A DNA stretch of 55,803 bases from Chryseobacterium populi (GCF_000282115.1 NZ_AKJY01000006.1:1-55803); one strand, 5' to 3'; numbered from the stretch's first letter, positions 43,341 through 52,135 are shown. Program-made: numbers and translations. The notes: a model not told the origin generated them from the letters alone.

Positions 43341-45602
43341 ATGTTAAAGAAAACTGCCATCGTAAGTTTATTCACTCTTATTTCAATTTCTTCAATGGCT
43401 CAGACAAATATTTTACCCGTTTATCTGGATGAATCCAAACCCGTTGAGCAGCGTGTTCAGGATGCCCTCTCCAGAATGACCCTGGAAGAAAAGATAGCAA
43501 TGCTTCATGCTCAGTCAAAATTCAGTTCACCAGGCGTTCCAAGGTTGGGAATCCCTGAGTTTTGGACTACAGACGGCCCTCATGGTGTGCGTCCTGAAGT
43601 AATGTGGGACGAATGGAACCAGGCAGGCTGGACGAATGACTCTATTATTGCTTATCCTGCATTAACGGCTTTATCAGCCACATGGAATAAAAAAATGTCC
43701 TGGAATTATGGTAAAGCCCTCGGAGAAGAAGCCCGATACAGAAAAAAAGATATTCTTCTGGGACCCGGTGTCAATATCTACAGAACTCCACTGAACGGAA
43801 GAAATTTCGAATACATGGGTGAAGACCCTTACCTGACCTCTAAAATGGTAGTTCCTTATATTCAGGGAGTACAGTCAAACGGGGTAGCAACCAGTGTAAA
43901 ACATTTTGCATTAAATAACCAGGAAATGTTCCGTCATACAAGCGATGTAACGGTAGATGACAGAACCCTGTATGAAATCTATCTTCCTGCATTCAAAGCT
44001 GCAGTTACGGAAGGAGATTCCTGGACGATCATGGGTGCTTATGACATGTATAAAAACCAATACGCGAGCCAGAACCAGTATCTTTTAAATGACATTTTAA
44101 AAGGCGAATGGAAATATAAAGGTGTAGTGGTTTCCGACTGGGGTGCTGTAAATAATACTGAACAGGCCATCCACAACGGATTGGATCTTGAATTCGGAAG
44201 CTGGACCAACGGACTTTCCGCCGGAACGAAAAACGCGTACGACAATTATTATCTGGCCAAACCCTATTCGGATTTAATCAAAGCCGGAAAAGTAGGAACA
44301 AAAGAACTTGATGACAAAGTAACCCGACTGCTTAATCTGGCCTATAAAACAACAATGAACAGAAATAAGCCTTTCGGAAATATTGCCTCTGAAGAGCATA
44401 AAGCTGTTGCAAAAGAGATTGGTGAAGAAGGAATTGTTTTACTGAAAAATCAGGGAAATATTCTTCCGATAGATATCAGTAAGACTAAGAAAATTGCGGT
44501 AATCGGTGAGAATGCCATTAAAATTATGACTGTAGGCGGAGGCTCATCTTCTTTGAAAGTGAAATATGAGACCCTGCCCTTAGAAGGAATCAAAGCAAGA
44601 TTCGGAAAACAGGCTGATGTACAGTATGCAAGAGGATATGTAGGAGACATCGGGGGCGAATACAATGGAGTAAAATCCGGACAGGATTTAAAAGACAGCC
44701 GATCTGCAGCTGAATTATTAAACGAAGCTGTAGAGCTGGCAAAAAAATCTGATTTTGTGGTTTTCATTGGCGGATTGAATAAAGCCGACTTCCAGGACAG
44801 TGAAGGGAATGACAGAAAAAGCTACGGACTGCCTTATAATCAGGACAACCTTATCGCTGCTCTGACTAAAGCCAATAAAAATCTTGCGGTAGTTTTAGTT
44901 TCAGGAAATGCTGTAGCAATGCCTTGGGTAAAAGAAGTTCCTTCGATCGTTCAGTCCTGGTATTTAGGCTCTGAGGCAGGAAATTCTATTGCTTCTGTTT
45001 TAGCAGGTGATGCTAACCCATCCGGGAAGCTGCCGTTTACTTTCCCGGTGAAACTTGAAGACAATTCTGCTCACCAATTGGGAGAATATCCGGGAAATAA
45101 AGCCGAATTGGAAGCAGGAAAAGGAAAAGACCAGAAAAACCCTATCAATATTACCTACAATGAAGGAATTTTCGTAGGATACCGTTGGCATGATACAAAA
45201 AAAATCAAACCATTATTCAGTTTCGGGCACGGATTAAGCTATACCACTTTTGAATTCGGAAAGGCTACAGCTGATAAAACAACCGTTTCCCAGGATGGTA
45301 CCATTACTTTCACGGTATCGGTAAAAAACACAGGGAAAAAAGCAGGTGCTGAGGTAGCCCAATTGTATATCAGTGATCTGAAATCTTCACTTCCACGTCC
45401 GGCAAAGGAATTGAAAGGTTTTGAAAAAGTATTTTTAAATCCGGGAGAGCAGAAAGACGTGACATTCACCATTGATAAAACGGCTTTAAGCTACTTTGAT
45501 GCCGATAAACACGCATGGGTAGCTGAGCCCGGAGATTTTGAAGCATTGATCGGAAATTCTTCGGATGCAATCAAAACGAAAGTGAAATTTACTTTGAAAT
45601 AA
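43341..45602 (+). CDS. GH3 family beta-glucosidase
   Basis: This 753-residue periplasmic glycosidase has a signal peptide ending SSMAQ. The N-terminal TIM barrel includes GRNFEYMGEDPYL, KHFALNNQE and the nucleophile Asp266 in VVVSDWGAV. The second alpha/beta domain (about 370-580) includes KIAVIGENA and FIGGLNKAD, and an Fn3-like domain ends the protein (about 650-753). The start at 43341 is chosen because the in-frame ATG at 43305 lies inside the promoter. Typical substrates are beta-linked glucosides or xylosides; the sequence does not decide. It appears monocistronic and repressor-controlled. Confidence 0.94.
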   Translation: MLKKTAIVSLFTLISISSMAQTNILPVYLDESKPVEQRVQDALSRMTLEEKIAMLHAQSKFSSPGVPRLGIPEFWTTDGPHGVRPEVMWDEWNQAGWTNDSIIAYPALTALSATWNKKMSWNYGKALGEEARYRKKDILLGPGVNIYRTPLNGRNFEYMGEDPYLTSKMVVPYIQGVQSNGVATSVKHFALNNQEMFRHTSDVTVDDRTLYEIYLPAFKAAVTEGDSWTIMGAYDMYKNQYASQNQYLLNDILKGEWKYKGVVVSDWGAVNNTEQAIHNGLDLEFGSWTNGLSAGTKNAYDNYYLAKPYSDLIKAGKVGTKELDDKVTRLLNLAYKTTMNRNKPFGNIASEEHKAVAKEIGEEGIVLLKNQGNILPIDISKTKKIAVIGENAIKIMTVGGGSSSLKVKYETLPLEGIKARFGKQADVQYARGYVGDIGGEYNGVKSGQDLKDSRSAAELLNEAVELAKKSDFVVFIGGLNKADFQDSEGNDRKSYGLPYNQDNLIAALTKANKNLAVVLVSGNAVAMPWVKEVPSIVQSWYLGSEAGNSIASVLAGDANPSGKLPFTFPVKLEDNSAHQLGEYPGNKAELEAGKGKDQKNPINITYNEGIFVGYRWHDTKKIKPLFSFGHGLSYTTFEFGKATADKTTVSQDGTITFTVSVKNTGKKAGAEVAQLYISDLKSSLPRPAKELKGFEKVFLNPGEQKDVTFTIDKTALSYFDADKHAWVAEPGDFEALIGNSSDAIKTKVKFTLK

Positions 45603-45627
45603 AACATTTCAATTATTTATAGATCAG

Positions 45628-45650
45628 GCTACCTTCGGGTAGCTTTTTTA
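45628..45650 (+). terminator. Intrinsic terminator of the GH3 gene
   Basis: GCTACC-TTCG-GGTAGC forms a 6-bp stem with a stable UUCG loop and is followed by TTTTTTA. It lies 25 bases after the stop codon. Confidence 0.85.
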
Positions 45651-45733
45651 ATTTTCCGCCATTCTTAAAGCATCCTAAACACAAAAGCCCGGGAGTGATC
45701 CTGGCTTAGCAATAGCAATTTACAAGGAAAAAA

Positions 45734-46306
45734 TTAGAAATGCTGTTTTTGTTTTATATTTTTAAAATACTGAATAACACCTACATCGGGCAGATAAAGC
45801 TGATCGCTGAAATGATTTTCAAAATCACGGCTGCTTTCAAAAAAAGAATTACTGAATAGCGCATAAGACGGCTGTTCAGCAAAATTATTTTTAAGCAGCT
45901 GATGAGCTTCAACAATTGTTTTCCCATACAGCTTTCTGAAATTCCCGATTTTATATTGCGAAAACTTTCCGTAATGGATAATAAATTTCAGGGAAAGATC
46001 TATCGATGTATCCAATATCTCACTCAGCTCTTCGATTTTCCGGTTGAAAGCATTCTTCATATTCAGGAGCATTTTTGAAATCTTACGGTAAGACGGATTG
46101 GAATCATACCGGTAAAACAGGATCGCATCGCCTTCGATTTCGGAAATATCAAAACAGTTATCATTTACATCAATCAATGTAGAAAGTAATTGCCTTACAA
46201 TATATTCTCCTGTATAAAGTTTTGTATTGAATACAAATTCGGTAAATCCATTGAAGTCCGGAATAAGTATGATGCCCTGATCTATATTTGTATTCTTCAT
46301 AACCAT
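45734..46306 (-). CDS. DUF2652-like protein (cyclase-related fold)
   Basis: This 190-residue (188 from the second ATG at 46300) cytoplasmic protein begins ILIPDFNGFTEFV and continues with ISEIEGDAILFYRY. These two segments are the hallmark of DUF2652, a family related to class III nucleotide cyclases. The DFNGFT and EIEGDA segments occupy the positions of the cyclase metal sites, but the full catalytic set is not obvious, so activity is doubtful. It stands alone, with the efflux fossil upstream. The family role is unknown to me. Confidence 0.65.
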   Translation of the reverse strand: MVMKNTNIDQGIILIPDFNGFTEFVFNTKLYTGEYIVRQLLSTLIDVNDNCFDISEIEGDAILFYRYDSNPSYRKISKMLLNMKNAFNRKIEELSEILDTSIDLSLKFIIHYGKFSQYKIGNFRKLYGKTIVEAHQLLKNNFAEQPSYALFSNSFFESSRDFENHFSDQLYLPDVGVIQYFKNIKQKQHF

Positions 46307-46318
46307 ATTAATTTAAAA

Positions 46319-46352
46319 AAACCTGTTGTATCTTCTAAGACGCAACAGGTTT
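46319..46352 (-). terminator. Terminator after the efflux-protein fossil
   Basis: AAACCTGTTG and CAACAGGTTT are perfect inverted 10-mers around a 14-base loop. On the minus strand a run of T follows. It still marks the 3' end of the truncated efflux gene. Confidence 0.7.
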
Positions 46353-46361
46353 CATTTTACT

Positions 46362-46694
46362 TTATTGCCATCCGCCGCCTACCGCCCGATAAACGCTGGT
46401 AATGGCATTTAACCGTTGTGTTTTTAAAGAAGCAAGATCCAATTCAGATTGAAGCTTATTGGTCTGCACCAGAATTACTTCCACATAAGTTGTTGAATTG
46501 TATTTAAATAAAATATCAGCTTTTTTCACCGTTTCATTTGATTTTACAATCAATCCTTCTGCAATTTTCTGCTGCTCTTCCAGTTTCTGAATCTGAACCA
46601 ATGCATCAGAAGCTTCCCCTACTGCCTTTAAAACGGATTGTTTAAAATTAATTTCAGACTGAATATTTACTTCAATTTTCTTAATGTTTAAAAC
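46362..46694 (-). pseudogene. C-terminal fragment of a TolC-family efflux protein
   Basis: The frame encodes about 110 residues ending in LNAITSVYRAVGGGWQ, the usual end of RND/NodT-type outer-membrane efflux proteins. It includes the helical segment KLQSELDLASLKTQRL. An in-frame TAA at 46697-46695 cuts it off, and the preceding three quarters of the gene are absent. The first codon available for translation is a TTG at 46601. It is a deletion relic next to the MFS exporter gene. Confidence 0.75.
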
Positions 46695-46738
46695 TTATTT
46701 AGGTTTTGGCTAAAGCCGTTGAAGATAACTTTATTGAT

Positions 46739-46758
46739 AAGCGGGCTAAAGCCCGCTT
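46739..46758. repeat. GGGCT(TTA)GCCC-type hairpin
   Basis: AAGCGGGC-TAAA-GCCCGCTT is a perfect 8-bp stem. The core GGGCTWWAGCCC also forms the terminator at 287-314, so it may belong to a dispersed hairpin family of this genome. It could help end the MFS transcript, though no strong T run follows. Confidence 0.5.
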
Positions 46759-46810
46759 CTATTGAATAAATTTTTATTTCCTCTTGTAAATTTTGTAGTT
46801 TATACGAGTT

Positions 46811-48205
46811 TTACCCGTTGGATAGTTCTGTAAATTTCCGGGATTTTTTAGTTTCTTTGAAAACAAGCCCAATCAATATGATAATTGCTCCTACTGCATA
46901 GCTTATTAAGATTCCCAGGTTTAAATTACCAACAGCATATTCTGAAGGGAAAATCTGGCTCATCAGTGTCATGAATGACAATCCTATACCTGCTCCCAGA
47001 AAATAGCTGGTCGTACTTAAGCTTGATGCCACCCCATAGTTTGCAGATTCTACATCCCTGATTCCTAAAATAGATAATGCGGTAAAGCAGAAGGTCATTC
47101 CGATTCCTGAAATGCACGCTGCCCCCAGTAAGACCAATGTAAGCGGATGACCCATATAAACAGAGATCAGTAAAGCAATACCTCCCATCAGCATAAAAAT
47201 CCATCCGAAAATTCCCATTTGGACAGCATTTAATCTTTTTGAAATGTATGGCAAAACAAATTTTGAAACTAATGCTGACAAAATACTGAACGGTACCAGC
47301 ATTAACCCTGCTGAAGCAGCACTATGATTCATATCTTTCTGCAGCATTAATGAGATCAGAAACAAAAATCCAATGAAAAATGCACCCAGAGTGAAGAAAA
47401 CAAGATTGGAAGCCAGTAATGATTGATGCCTGAATAGCTGCAGATCAATCAGAGGCTGTGCAACTGTTTTCAAACGATAAAACACAAACCCTAAAAGTAA
47501 AACCGATAAGAGCATAGAACTTATGATTAGAAAAGGCTTTTCCTGGATCTGTATCAATTCATGGGTAGAATAGGTTAAGCTTAACAGCCCTAAAACCAGT
47601 AGTATCCCGGTAACGGCATCTGTTTTCTGCCCGCTCTTCACTTTTTCATCTGCCGGTAAATGTTGATAGGCTAAAATAAGAGTGACGAAAAGAATAGGAA
47701 CATTAATCAAAAATACCCAGTGCCAGCTTAAATAAGTGCTGATAATCCCGCCAATAGATAGCCCGCTTCCCGATCCTATGGCTGCAAAGGAACTGAAGAT
47801 TCCTAATGCACGGTTCCGCTCCTGCTCTTCCCGGAAAGTATTGGTAACGATTGATAAAGCCGAGGGCATGATAAAAGCTGCTCCCAATCCCTGTAAAGCA
47901 CGGAATACTGCCAGGACCTGGAAATTTGTTGACAGCCCCGCCCCTAAAGAGGTCAGCATAAAAATGAGCCCACCGATTAAGAAAATTTTCTTACGCCCGA
48001 TCTGGTCCGAAAGCTTTCCGCCGATAATCAGAAAACCTCCAAAAAATAAAACGTACAGAGTCTGTAGCCATTGTACTGTTTCTGCCCCAATATTGAACTG
48101 CTCCTGAATAGAGGGAATCGTTAAATTAATAATAGCAATATCCAACGCTTCTACAAATGTTCCTACTGATGCCAAAACTAAAATCAGATTCTTTCTTGTT
48201 CCCAT
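46811..48205 (-). CDS. MFS multidrug exporter, DHA2 (EmrB/QacA) type
   Basis: This 464-residue inner-membrane protein has about 14 hydrophobic segments. Motif A-like GGKLSDQIGRKKIFLIGG and motif C-like GSGSGLSIGGIISTYLSWHWVFLINVP identify a proton-driven drug exporter of the 14-helix group. I chose the ATG at 48205 (MGTRKNLILVLASVG) because upstream in-frame codons run through the intergenic control region up to 48349. The gene is divergent from an Lrp/AsnC regulator, which probably controls it. The drug or metabolite exported is not evident. Confidence 0.9.
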   Translation of the reverse strand: MGTRKNLILVLASVGTFVEALDIAIINLTIPSIQEQFNIGAETVQWLQTLYVLFFGGFLIIGGKLSDQIGRKKIFLIGGLIFMLTSLGAGLSTNFQVLAVFRALQGLGAAFIMPSALSIVTNTFREEQERNRALGIFSSFAAIGSGSGLSIGGIISTYLSWHWVFLINVPILFVTLILAYQHLPADEKVKSGQKTDAVTGILLVLGLLSLTYSTHELIQIQEKPFLIISSMLLSVLLLGFVFYRLKTVAQPLIDLQLFRHQSLLASNLVFFTLGAFFIGFLFLISLMLQKDMNHSAASAGLMLVPFSILSALVSKFVLPYISKRLNAVQMGIFGWIFMLMGGIALLISVYMGHPLTLVLLGAACISGIGMTFCFTALSILGIRDVESANYGVASSLSTTSYFLGAGIGLSFMTLMSQIFPSEYAVGNLNLGILISYAVGAIIILIGLVFKETKKSRKFTELSNG

Positions 48206-48222
48206 ACTATTCAAATTTCCTA

Positions 48223-48230
48223 CAAAATTA
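48223..48230 (-). promoter_or_regulatory. -7 box of the MFS gene
   Basis: The minus strand reads TAATTTTG, a TAnnTTTG match 18 bases before the start codon. No clear -33 TTG is present at the standard distance, which suggests dependence on an activator or a weak promoter. Confidence 0.4.
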
Positions 48231-48239
48231 AATATATCA

Positions 48240-48309
48240 GAACATATGTAAAAATTATCACATAAATTTGGAACATATTTATATATAATACAAAATAGAA
48301 AGAACATAT
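48240..48309. promoter_or_regulatory. Three GAACATAT repeats spaced 31 bp apart
   Basis: GAACATAT occurs at 48240-48247, 48271-48278 and 48302-48309, with starts exactly 31 bp apart (about three helical turns). They lie between the divergent MFS and Lrp/AsnC genes. A TAAATTTG box for the regulator gene (48263-48270) lies just before the middle copy. Evenly phased sites fit DNA wrapping by an Lrp-type octamer. Confidence 0.65.
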
Positions 48310-48349
48310 AAACTTCAAGATTTAGTTTCATCATTAAAAAACAGAACAA

Positions 48350-48820
48350 ATGGCAACAGACAATTACACCCTGGACGAAAAAGACCTTTCAATTCTGCGT
48401 TTATTACAGAAAGATGCAAAACTCAGCGTACGGGATATTGCCGGGCGAATCAACCTGAGCCCAACCCCAACGCATGAACGCATAAAACGTATGGAAAAAT
48501 CAGGAATCATCAAGGAATACACCACTGTTCTCGACCGTAAAAAAGTGAATAAAGGAATGATGGTAATCTGTATGATTGCCCTGAATGCACACAATAAAAA
48601 GATCGCCACCAGGTTTATCGAAGAAGTGGGCAGGCTGAAAGAAGTGGTTGAATTTTATAACATCAGTGGCGATTTTGATTTTTTATTAAAAATTCTTGCC
48701 CCGAATATGGATGAATTCCATGAGTTTTTTGTGAACAAACTTTCAGAAATTGAAGGTATCGGGCAAACGAAAAGCATTTTTGTCATGAACAGCATTAAGG
48801 AAAGCTGCCAGATAGTATAG
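48350..48820 (+). CDS. Lrp/AsnC family transcriptional regulator
   Basis: This is a 156-residue regulator. The N-terminal helix-turn-helix (about 8-60) reads LDEKDLSILRLLQKDAKLS ... LSPTPTHERIKRMEKSG. The C-terminal RAM ligand-binding domain (about 70-150) includes VVEFYNISGDFDFLLKILA. Family members bind amino acids and assemble as dimers to octamers. It is divergent from the MFS exporter and should regulate it, and itself, through the GAACATAT repeats. The ligand is unknown. Confidence 0.93.
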   Translation: MATDNYTLDEKDLSILRLLQKDAKLSVRDIAGRINLSPTPTHERIKRMEKSGIIKEYTTVLDRKKVNKGMMVICMIALNAHNKKIATRFIEEVGRLKEVVEFYNISGDFDFLLKILAPNMDEFHEFFVNKLSEIEGIGQTKSIFVMNSIKESCQIV

Positions 48821-48979
48821 AATGGAAATTAATATTTAGGGATGGAGAACTATTTTCATTTTCTGAACTTTAAACCTCCAATCTGCATCATATTTACTTT
48901 TAAGAGTTTTTTAATCCTTTTTATTCATTCGTTTATTCCGGAATTGCTAAATTGAAGTCATCATTTAAAATTACAAATT

Positions 48980-49747
48980 ATGCCCTGGAATCCTGAAATT
49001 TACAATCAGTTTAAAAATATCCGCTTCAAACCTTTTTATGATCTGGCCGATCTTATTGCTGCTGAAACTCCAATGGAAGCCATTGACCTGGGTTGTGGCA
49101 CAGGTGAACAAACGGCTATTCTTGCGGAAAAATTTCCGGAAGCTGAGTTTATTGGTATTGATTCTTCTTCTGAAATGCTGGAAAAGTCTAAAATGCTGGA
49201 ACATGAACGGCTTCATTTCCGAAAAGCCACGACGGAAGAAATGCTCGGCTCTGATGAAAGCTGGGATCTGATTTTCAGTAATGCCGCTTTGCAATGGTCT
49301 GATGATCATCAGAACCTATTTCCTAAGCTGATCTCAAAGCTGAAAACCAACGGACAACTGGCCATACAAATGCCCTATCAGCCTGGGAATGTGCTCAATC
49401 AGATCCTTTTTGATCTGGCATCAGAGGAACCTTTTAAAACTCAGTTAAACAGCTGGAACCGTACTTCAGCCGTACTTAACATAGATGAATATGCTCAGAT
49501 CCTGTTTGATAACGGTATTGAGGACCTGAATCTTTCCCAAAAAATCTACCCTATCATCGCAGAAGATCATGAGACCTTATTTAATTTTATTTCAGGGTCA
49601 GCTTTGATTCCGTATCTGGAAAAACTGGATACAAATCAGCAGGTAACTTTTACGACTGAATACAAAAAGCGTATTGCCGCTAATTTTACAAAACTTCCTG
49701 CAATTTATGCCTTTAAAAGAATCTTAATTTACGGAAGAAAAAAATAA
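48980..49747 (+). CDS. tam: Trans-aconitate 2-methyltransferase-like enzyme
   Basis: This 255-residue SAM-dependent methyltransferase begins MPWNPEIYNQF. It has motif I DLGCGTGEQT (about 36-45), GIDSSSEML (about 60-68) and the Tam-like block LIFSNAALQWSDDHQNLFPKL (about 92-113). The length and block order match E. coli Tam (about 252 residues), which methyl-esterifies trans-aconitate to protect aconitase. Related enzymes with other substrates exist, so the substrate is inferred. It is monocistronic. Confidence 0.8.
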   Translation: MPWNPEIYNQFKNIRFKPFYDLADLIAAETPMEAIDLGCGTGEQTAILAEKFPEAEFIGIDSSSEMLEKSKMLEHERLHFRKATTEEMLGSDESWDLIFSNAALQWSDDHQNLFPKLISKLKTNGQLAIQMPYQPGNVLNQILFDLASEEPFKTQLNSWNRTSAVLNIDEYAQILFDNGIEDLNLSQKIYPIIAEDHETLFNFISGSALIPYLEKLDTNQQVTFTTEYKKRIAANFTKLPAIYAFKRILIYGRKK

Positions 49748-49890
49748 CATTTTGTTTATGCAAGATTTCATTTATTCCTGATTTAGCTTACAGAATCTTT
49801 AATTTACGATTCAAAGTCTCTTTTGGTACGGGCTTTGAGATAGGAATAATACTTTTAAAAAGCTCTTAATAAATAAACAGATTATCAATC

Positions 49891-50475
49891 ATGAAAAAAA
49901 CAATCCTGATCGCAGGTTTAAGTCTGGGAATATTCAATATGGAAAGTTGTACAGCCAGTAAAACACCCCATTCAACGGATATGAATACAAACAAAACAGT
50001 TGCTGCAAGCGGCACCATTACCCATATCGAAAACGGTAAAGACGGCTATATGGCCACCTTTAAAGATGCTGCCGGTAAAGAATATGTAGCAACCATCAGC
50101 ATTATCAATCTCCAAAAAAGCGGCGGCGAGTTTACACGCTATGAAGTAGGTGATACGATTTCCGTAAAAGGAAATTCATGGGACAATAACGGAGTTACTC
50201 AGATTACAGCATCTGAACTTTCAGGTACCAAGACAGATGAAACTATTTCAGTAACCGGAAAAATCACCAAAATTGAAAACGGTAAAGATGGTTATATGGC
50301 CACCATCCAGGATTCGGCAGGCAAGGAATATGCAGCAACTATCAGTATTGTAAATCTCCAGAAAAGCGGAAGCCAGTACAAGCGCTACGAGGCAGGCAAT
50401 ACCATTTCTGTAAAAGGCCCTTCATGGAAAGATAGCCAGGGAAAGACATACATCAAGGTTGAAAAACTTGATTAA
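49891..50475 (+). CDS. Lipoprotein with two tandem copies of a beta domain
   Basis: This 194-residue lipoprotein has a lipobox ending MESC (Cys20). Residues about 40-113 and 118-194 are near-identical repeats: both contain ENGKDGYMAT, AGKEY-x-ATISI, NLQKSG and TISVKG. The repeats are probably small OB-like or SH3-like beta barrels. I recognise no named family. The high identity indicates a recent in-gene duplication. It has its own terminator at 50480. Confidence 0.75.
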   Translation: MKKTILIAGLSLGIFNMESCTASKTPHSTDMNTNKTVAASGTITHIENGKDGYMATFKDAAGKEYVATISIINLQKSGGEFTRYEVGDTISVKGNSWDNNGVTQITASELSGTKTDETISVTGKITKIENGKDGYMATIQDSAGKEYAATISIVNLQKSGSQYKRYEAGNTISVKGPSWKDSQGKTYIKVEKLD

Positions 50476-50479
50476 CAAT

Positions 50480-50507
50480 AAAGACCATCGCATTGATGGT
50501 CTTTTTT
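50480..50507 (+). terminator. Intrinsic terminator of the lipoprotein gene
   Basis: AAAGACCATC and GATGGTCTTT form a perfect 10-bp stem with a 5-base loop, followed by TTT. It lies 5 bases after the stop. It can also act for the relic on the other strand. Confidence 0.85.
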
Positions 50508-50520
50508 AGTTGATTTTCCG

Positions 50521-50646
50521 TTAAAATGATTTCCAAACATTCAGTGAGATGTAGATACCTGATTCGTATAATTCGGAATCACAGTTAAAGGATCTGTCAA
50601 AATGGTATCCATATTTTTTATGGTAAAATTCCGGAAACACGAAATT
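50521..50646 (-). pseudogene. C-terminal fragment of an outer-membrane beta-barrel protein
   Basis: A 41-codon open stretch on the minus strand ends in G-I-Y-I-S-L-N-V-W-K-S-F-stop, the typical alternating, Phe-terminated end of an outer-membrane barrel. Just before it are H-F-D-R-S-F-N-C-D-S. An in-frame TAA at 50649-50647 ends the frame upstream, and the region beyond has stops in all frames. It is too short to name the family. Confidence 0.5.
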
Positions 50647-50876
50647 TTAAAATCATTAAAACCAAGCTTAAACCTCTATATGAAAAAGGAATCCAAATAA
50701 TTAGATTTCATAAATAAATACCATAGAAATTAAGTATAATCCAATATTTCCTTATTACCATTATATTCCTGATAACCATCAACATACAAATATCTCTTCC
50801 GGGTGATTAAAGCTGTTTTCGGATCATTTTATTTCATACCTTAGTGATAACTAACGACCATCAAAAATTCAAACTT
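50647..50876. other. AT-rich intergenic region before the T9SS head-protein gene
   Basis: The region has stops in every frame and no clear TAnnTTTG box. It probably contains decayed sequence of the outer-membrane gene and the leader of the next gene. Confidence 0.3.
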
Positions 50877-52049
50877 ATGAGAACACACTTATTATCCATG
50901 AAAAATGGACTGGCAGCTGCTATGGTATTTCTAGCAGGAATCGCTAATGCTCAATGGCAGCTTACCGGAAATCCGGGGATTACACCTGCCAACTACGCCG
51001 GTACGGTAGACCCCAGGCCATTTTATCTGAGAACCAACGGCGCTTCTTCCAATCCCGGACAGGCCATCCTTAATGAAACAGGCTCGTTTATCGTTGATGC
51101 CATCAACAATTCCAATGTGGCAAAAGTAAAAGGAAGTATTGTGAATGGTATTTCCAATATCCTGGGTTCGCAGGCCGGCAGCTCCCTGGTGAGCGGTTGG
51201 GAAAATGACCTTACCAACGGCGGAGGTGCCAATATTATTGGCGGACAGGCCAATGTAGTTCTTAATAATGCCGGAAAATCTGTAGCCCTGGGATGGAAAA
51301 ATACCATCAGAAATGACAACCAGTTTGCTCTGGGTGTGGGTATTGACCTTAAAGATGTCTATTCCGGGGGATTCGGGATTGACCTGGCCGCAACAGGAAA
51401 CCGTTCTTTTGTTATCGGATCCGGAACCGGAGGTGTTAAATTAACGAATAATATTCCGTTATCCATCATGCTCGGCTTATCTACTACCCCAACAATGCTT
51501 ATTAAAGACCAAAGTGTCGGCGTGCGTACGATAGCCCCAACCGCCAATTTCCACACGGTGGGAACGGTAAGGCATGAAAACCTTCCTACGGGAAGCGGCC
51601 GTGCACTGGTAGTGGATCCCAGCGGAAATGTAATGGTTTCCAATACATCCCTCAACAGAATGGCCAACTCTGATGAAACCATCCAGCAACTGGAAGACCG
51701 TGTTAAAAGCCTTGAAAATACCGTTGAAGAGCTGAAGCAACTGCTTCTGAATAAAGGAACTTCATCAACTCTGATCTCGTCTTCGGATATCCCCACATTA
51801 TTTCAAAATGTTCCCAACCCCGGAAAGCATGAGACAAGCATCAGGTATTATCTTCCAAAAGAAGTAAAAACAGCATCAATTGAAATTTACAGTATCTCAG
51901 GCCAGCTGGTAAAGACTTTTGCTTTACGTGAAAAAGGAAACGGAACGATCAGCCTGTCCGGCTCTGATCTTCAATCCGGCACTTACCTGTATACAATGAC
52001 TGCCGACGGAAAGGTTATCGATTCTAAAAAAATGATGATAAAAGATTAA
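50877..52049 (+). CDS. T9SS-secreted protein with YadA-like head and coiled coil
   Basis: This 390-residue protein has a signal peptide (to GIANAQ). Residues about 100-190 carry repeats such as SVALGWKNTIRND and NQFALGVGIDL, which resemble the beta-roll head repeats of trimeric autotransporter adhesins. VGVRTIAPTANFHTVG follows. Residues about 255-295 are a coiled coil (QQLEDRVKSLENTVEELKQLL). Residues about 305-390 are a type A T9SS sorting domain (LFQNVPNPGKHETSIRYYLP ... LQSGTYLYTM). I chose the ATG at 50877 because the signal peptide is better placed there than from 50844. A trimeric surface adhesin is likely but unproven. Confidence 0.75.
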   Translation: MRTHLLSMKNGLAAAMVFLAGIANAQWQLTGNPGITPANYAGTVDPRPFYLRTNGASSNPGQAILNETGSFIVDAINNSNVAKVKGSIVNGISNILGSQAGSSLVSGWENDLTNGGGANIIGGQANVVLNNAGKSVALGWKNTIRNDNQFALGVGIDLKDVYSGGFGIDLAATGNRSFVIGSGTGGVKLTNNIPLSIMLGLSTTPTMLIKDQSVGVRTIAPTANFHTVGTVRHENLPTGSGRALVVDPSGNVMVSNTSLNRMANSDETIQQLEDRVKSLENTVEELKQLLLNKGTSSTLISSSDIPTLFQNVPNPGKHETSIRYYLPKEVKTASIEIYSISGQLVKTFALREKGNGTISLSGSDLQSGTYLYTMTADGKVIDSKKMMIKD

Positions 52050-52079
52050 ATCTTTGATATATTTTATTTTTCAAAAAAG

Positions 52080-52114
52080 AACGGTCGATGAGGTTTTCTC
52101 ACCGGCCGTTTTTT
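52080..52114 (+). terminator. Intrinsic terminator after the T9SS head protein
   Basis: A 13-bp stem with wobble pairs (52080-52092 with 52098-52110) is followed by a T run. It lies 30 bases after the stop and faces the convergent GLPGLI gene. Confidence 0.75.
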
Positions 52115-52135
52115 AATTTAAAAAAGCTGTAATTA

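Noticed and set aside
48206..48349. N-terminal extension of the MFS exporter to 48349
   Set aside because: It would run through the shared control region up to the divergent regulator start and adds a Cys/Phe-rich, unlikely leader.
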